Origin: Chrysogorgia sp. JL179-B06
Taxonomy: Eukaryota > Cnidaria > Anthozoa > Scleralcyonacea > Chrysogorgiidae
Direction: 5' to 3'
Length of the DNA: 64,000 nt
Assembly (NCBI GenBank): GCA_035772405.1
Contig: JAYKKM010000263.1
Location: 2,046,501 to 2,110,500, forward strand
A model generated the notes under the pieces. That model searched no databases and was not told where the DNA came from. It saw nothing but the letters and a program-made list of their open reading frames with translations. Shown here piece after piece: positions 61,286-64,000 of the stretch; the first letter of the stretch is position 1; each line of letters opens with the position of its first letter. The translations under genes and the position numbers were made by a program.

Positions 61286-61944
61286 GGGACCGGTCATAAA
61301 GTAACTGCTAGGGTGGGCCGGAGGGAATTTGGATGGGTCATGAAATTATTTTCATCAATTCGGGTGGGTCATTAAGTATTTTTTGTGCAATATAGCCAAT
61401 TTTCACTCAAAATAAGAAACAAAATTTATTATTTATTTTAAAATTTATAAATCCTGTTATTGTTAATAGTTTTCATGATTATCTTAAACTGGCTGAGTCA
61501 CCAAAATTTTTAAAACATTCCAAAAAATATTTTTAAATAAAAAAAACTTCGGCAGTGAGATAATCATGAAAATTATCTCTTTGTGTTTCTCTGAGGATGA
61601 TTCTGTAATAGAGTTAATCTATGAAGGTATGGTGGTATTGCAATTAAGGTACTTCAAATATTACATTCTTCTATTGCAAATCAATTTTACCAAAACATTG
61701 GTGAGTAAATATGTGACTAATCTATTGGTTTTCGTTTATGGAGAAAGTGACTGTTGGTTTGTTCGCACTGATTGACATAGATGTATAACAGGTTTGGTCA
61801 TGAAACGTTTTCAATAATCTGTGATGGGCCATGAAATTTTGTCGAGTTTCTTAGGATGGGCTACCAAATTATTTTTGCAAAAGTCATTTTTCGCTCTTCC
61901 CCCCCCCCCCCCCCCCCCCCAGCAGTTACTTTATGACCGGTCCC
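61286..61944. mobile_element. Harbinger-like MITE with TAA duplication
   Basis: Inverted ends GGGACCGGTCATAAAGTAAC are flanked by TAA on both sides (61283-61285 and 61945-61947). A 3-bp TAA/TTA duplication is typical of PIF/Harbinger. The inside has a C20 run and repeats of GGGTGGGTCAT-like words. 61948-62369 holds nothing recognised. Confidence 0.75.
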
Positions 61945-62369
61945 TAACATGAGTCCAGTACTGAGATGTAAACAAAACCTATTTCCGGTGGAGCCCCCAC
62001 TTGGCACATGTTTGCCGTAGAACATTCGTAAAGTCACTTACTACAAATATAAATAAATATGTAGAAACGGCAAATACAGAAATGCTTATTTAACTACATT
62101 TATGCAGTATATTACGGTGGTCCATATAATAATTTCAGTCCACAAATATATTTTGAAACCTCGCAGCATACGATTGATATTTCGAAATCCCGAATAACGT
62201 CGTTTGCCTTTTGGAAAGTATCTACATATACGTTGATCACAAAATCGAATTTACTGGTCCAGGATTGAACGCTCTTCTCCACGTGCGCCGTGCGCGTTAC
62301 CAAATACTAAATATTTACATATTTTGAATTAATGTGGTAGGTTTACGAACGTTTTACGACTGTTTAACG

Positions 62370-63883
62370 ACGACGTAAGCACGTCATGTTAGGATACATA
62401 TAGAGGTTTGAGTGTATATATGTTGTGTCATATTGTGGTGTGTCATATTGTGGTTTATGGTGGTTTACGGTGGTTCCTGTGGTAGCTCTTGGTGGTTCAT
62501 GGTAGTTTACGGTGGTTTGTGGTGGTTTACAGTGGTTCATGGTGGTTTACGGTGGTGACAATGAAAGATCTACACGCAAAAACTGTAAATATCGCTATTA
62601 AATAGCTTTAACGAACTCAGTCAAAAACCTAGCGGTAAAAATATAAATAATCCATAGGCAGTCCTTGGTGTTTCGCACCCTAAATATAAGTTTCATATTA
62701 TTAAACACACGTGCTACTCAGGCTGGTAAGCTGGCGGCGTTTGAAAGTACTCCAAAAAAGATAACCAAACGAACTTCCACACCTAGCTCAAGTAGGATTA
62801 AGAAATTCCAGATTTACGGCTACACATCAGTGTGGGAAAATGGTTGCGCCACAGGTTGCATTCAATTCAGAAAAAACAGATGGCCAGGGTTAAAGATTGG
62901 CATGAACCCGAGTCCTCACGTCATACGGCTATCCGATTTGAATTAATATTTAACAATTAAAACAACATCAACAATATATGCCAATGCAAGAAATAATACC
63001 AGCATATAAAACCATCACAAACCACCGTAAATGCGAACAATCACGATAAACCACTGTAAACCACCACAAACCACCAAGAGTTACCATAGAACCGCAGCAA
63101 ACCACCGTAAACTACCAAGAATCACCACTAACCACCAAGAGCCACCATGAACCACCGTAAACCACCAATTCACCACAAACCATCGTAAACCACCACAAAC
63201 GATCGTAAACCACCACAAACTACCGTAAACTACCAAGAACCACCACGAACCACCACCTTAAACCACCACCTTAAACCACCACAAACCACCTTAAACTACC
63301 ACAAACCACCGTAAACTACCACAAACCACCACAAACAACCATGAACCACCGAAAACCACCATGAACAACCGCAAACCACCATGAACAACCATAAACCACC
63401 GTAAACCACCAAACTACCATGAACCACCACAAACCACCAAGAACAACCATACACTACCGTAAACCACCACGAACCACCAAGAGCTACCACGAACCACCAC
63501 AAACCACCTTAAACCACCAAGAACAACCATGAACCACCGTAAACCACCACGACCAACCACAAACCACCATGAACCACCGCAAACCACTGCAGACCACCGT
63601 AAACCACCGTGAACCACCAAGAACAACCATAAACCACCGTAAACTACCACGAACCACCACAAACCACCGTAAACCACCAAGAACAGCCATAAACCACCAA
63701 GAACAACCATAAACCATCATGAACCACCGCAAACCATCGTAAAACACCAAGAAGAACCATGAACCACCGCAAACCACTAGAAACCACCACGAACCACCAC
63801 AAACCTCTATATGACACAATATATACACCTAAACCACTATATGCACCCTAACATAACGTACTTACCCACGACGAACATGTTAC
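62370..63883. mobile_element. inverted element filled with a ~10-bp minisatellite
   Basis: CGACGTAAGCACGTCATGTT with a CATATAG-GGTTT segment at the left pairs with the right end (62370-62450 and 63800-63883). Next to each end is the same minisatellite in opposite orientation: GGTGGTTTACGGTGGTTC at 62445-62560 and its complement (ACCACC-TAAACCACCACAA) at 63010-63800. The unique middle has a 93-codon frame (62665-62946, SRIKKFQIYGYTSVWENG) that I do not recognise. The Trp/Gly/Val-rich frames on the minus strand are repeat artefacts. Confidence 0.7.
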
Positions 63884-64000
63884 CGCTGGGTTAGTGGTGT
63901 TGGTGGGCTCAATATGGTAATTTAAATCCTCGAGTGTTCTTCACTGAAAATATATGATGTGGCTGGCAAGTATCTTGATATTATATACGCTCACAATCCT

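Noticed and set aside
63296..63828. Trp/Gly/Val-rich open frames on the minus strand
   Set aside because: Products of the 10-bp minisatellite in three frames; the repeat explains the composition completely.

Overview
The window looks like nuclear DNA of an invertebrate metazoan. It is AT-rich and intron-rich, with GT-AG splice sites in every recognisable gene, and it is packed with DNA transposons, LINEs, hairpin MITEs and a tRNA-derived SINE. The mix (HECT and integrase genes, SWIM-YqaJ, RecQ plus a DUF6589-like protein, CR1/L2-like LINEs) resembles anthozoan cnidarian genomes. That assignment is from memory of such families and is only moderately secure. I see no ordinary host gene that I can name: almost every coding region belongs to a mobile element.

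Positions about 1.8-34.1 kb are a set of transposons nested five deep. (0) A degenerate CR1/L2-like LINE on the minus strand (1815-2766) resumes in frame at 34017. (1) It is split by a 31.2-kb insertion (2767-34014) whose ends read CACTGCAAAAAATG, followed by subterminal arrays and flanked by a 2-bp TG duplication; I call it EnSpm-like element A. (2) Inside it lies a transposon at 3981-29299 with related inverted ends, a 6-bp ATATCA duplication and two convergent genes: a CUE+HECT ubiquitin-ligase-like gene (+) and an HTH-integrase gene (-). (3) The last intron of the HECT gene holds a 17-kb EnSpm-like element B (8439-25470), with an 11-exon C2H2/RNase-H-like transposase gene (+) and a second divergent gene (-). 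(4) Intron 3 of that transposase holds a 5.6-kb ISL2EU-like element (13660-19270) with 1154-bp inverted repeats that look identical. It encodes a THAP-DDE transposase and a SWIM-YqaJ nuclease, which share their first 21 residues because the start codon lies in the repeat. A MULE-type MITE, a SINE and other hairpin MITEs sit in the same block.

Positions 34-49.7 kb contain no recognised host gene. They hold MITEs (hAT type, one inside another), an orphan EnSpm-like end, tandem-repeat elements ending in a GC-rich hairpin, tRNA-like sequences, a LINE endonuclease remnant and a LINE 3' tail.

Positions 49746-59954 form one 10.2-kb transposon with 85-bp inverted ends starting TAGCCTCC and a 9-bp duplication (GGTATTAAG). 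It carries an intact RecQ-type helicase (+) and a broken, multi-exon DUF6589-like gene (-). A 1345-bp deletion derivative of the same superfamily, with its own 9-bp duplication, and a 1-kb hAT-like element have inserted into the second gene. A 78-bp element at 39314-39391 has the same end type and also a 9-bp duplication.

The last 4 kb hold an AT-rich repeat, a Harbinger-like MITE, and an inverted element filled with a roughly 10-bp minisatellite.

All boundaries and splice sites were read by eye. Superfamily names are inferences; the terminal repeats, target duplications and reading-frame joins are directly visible.
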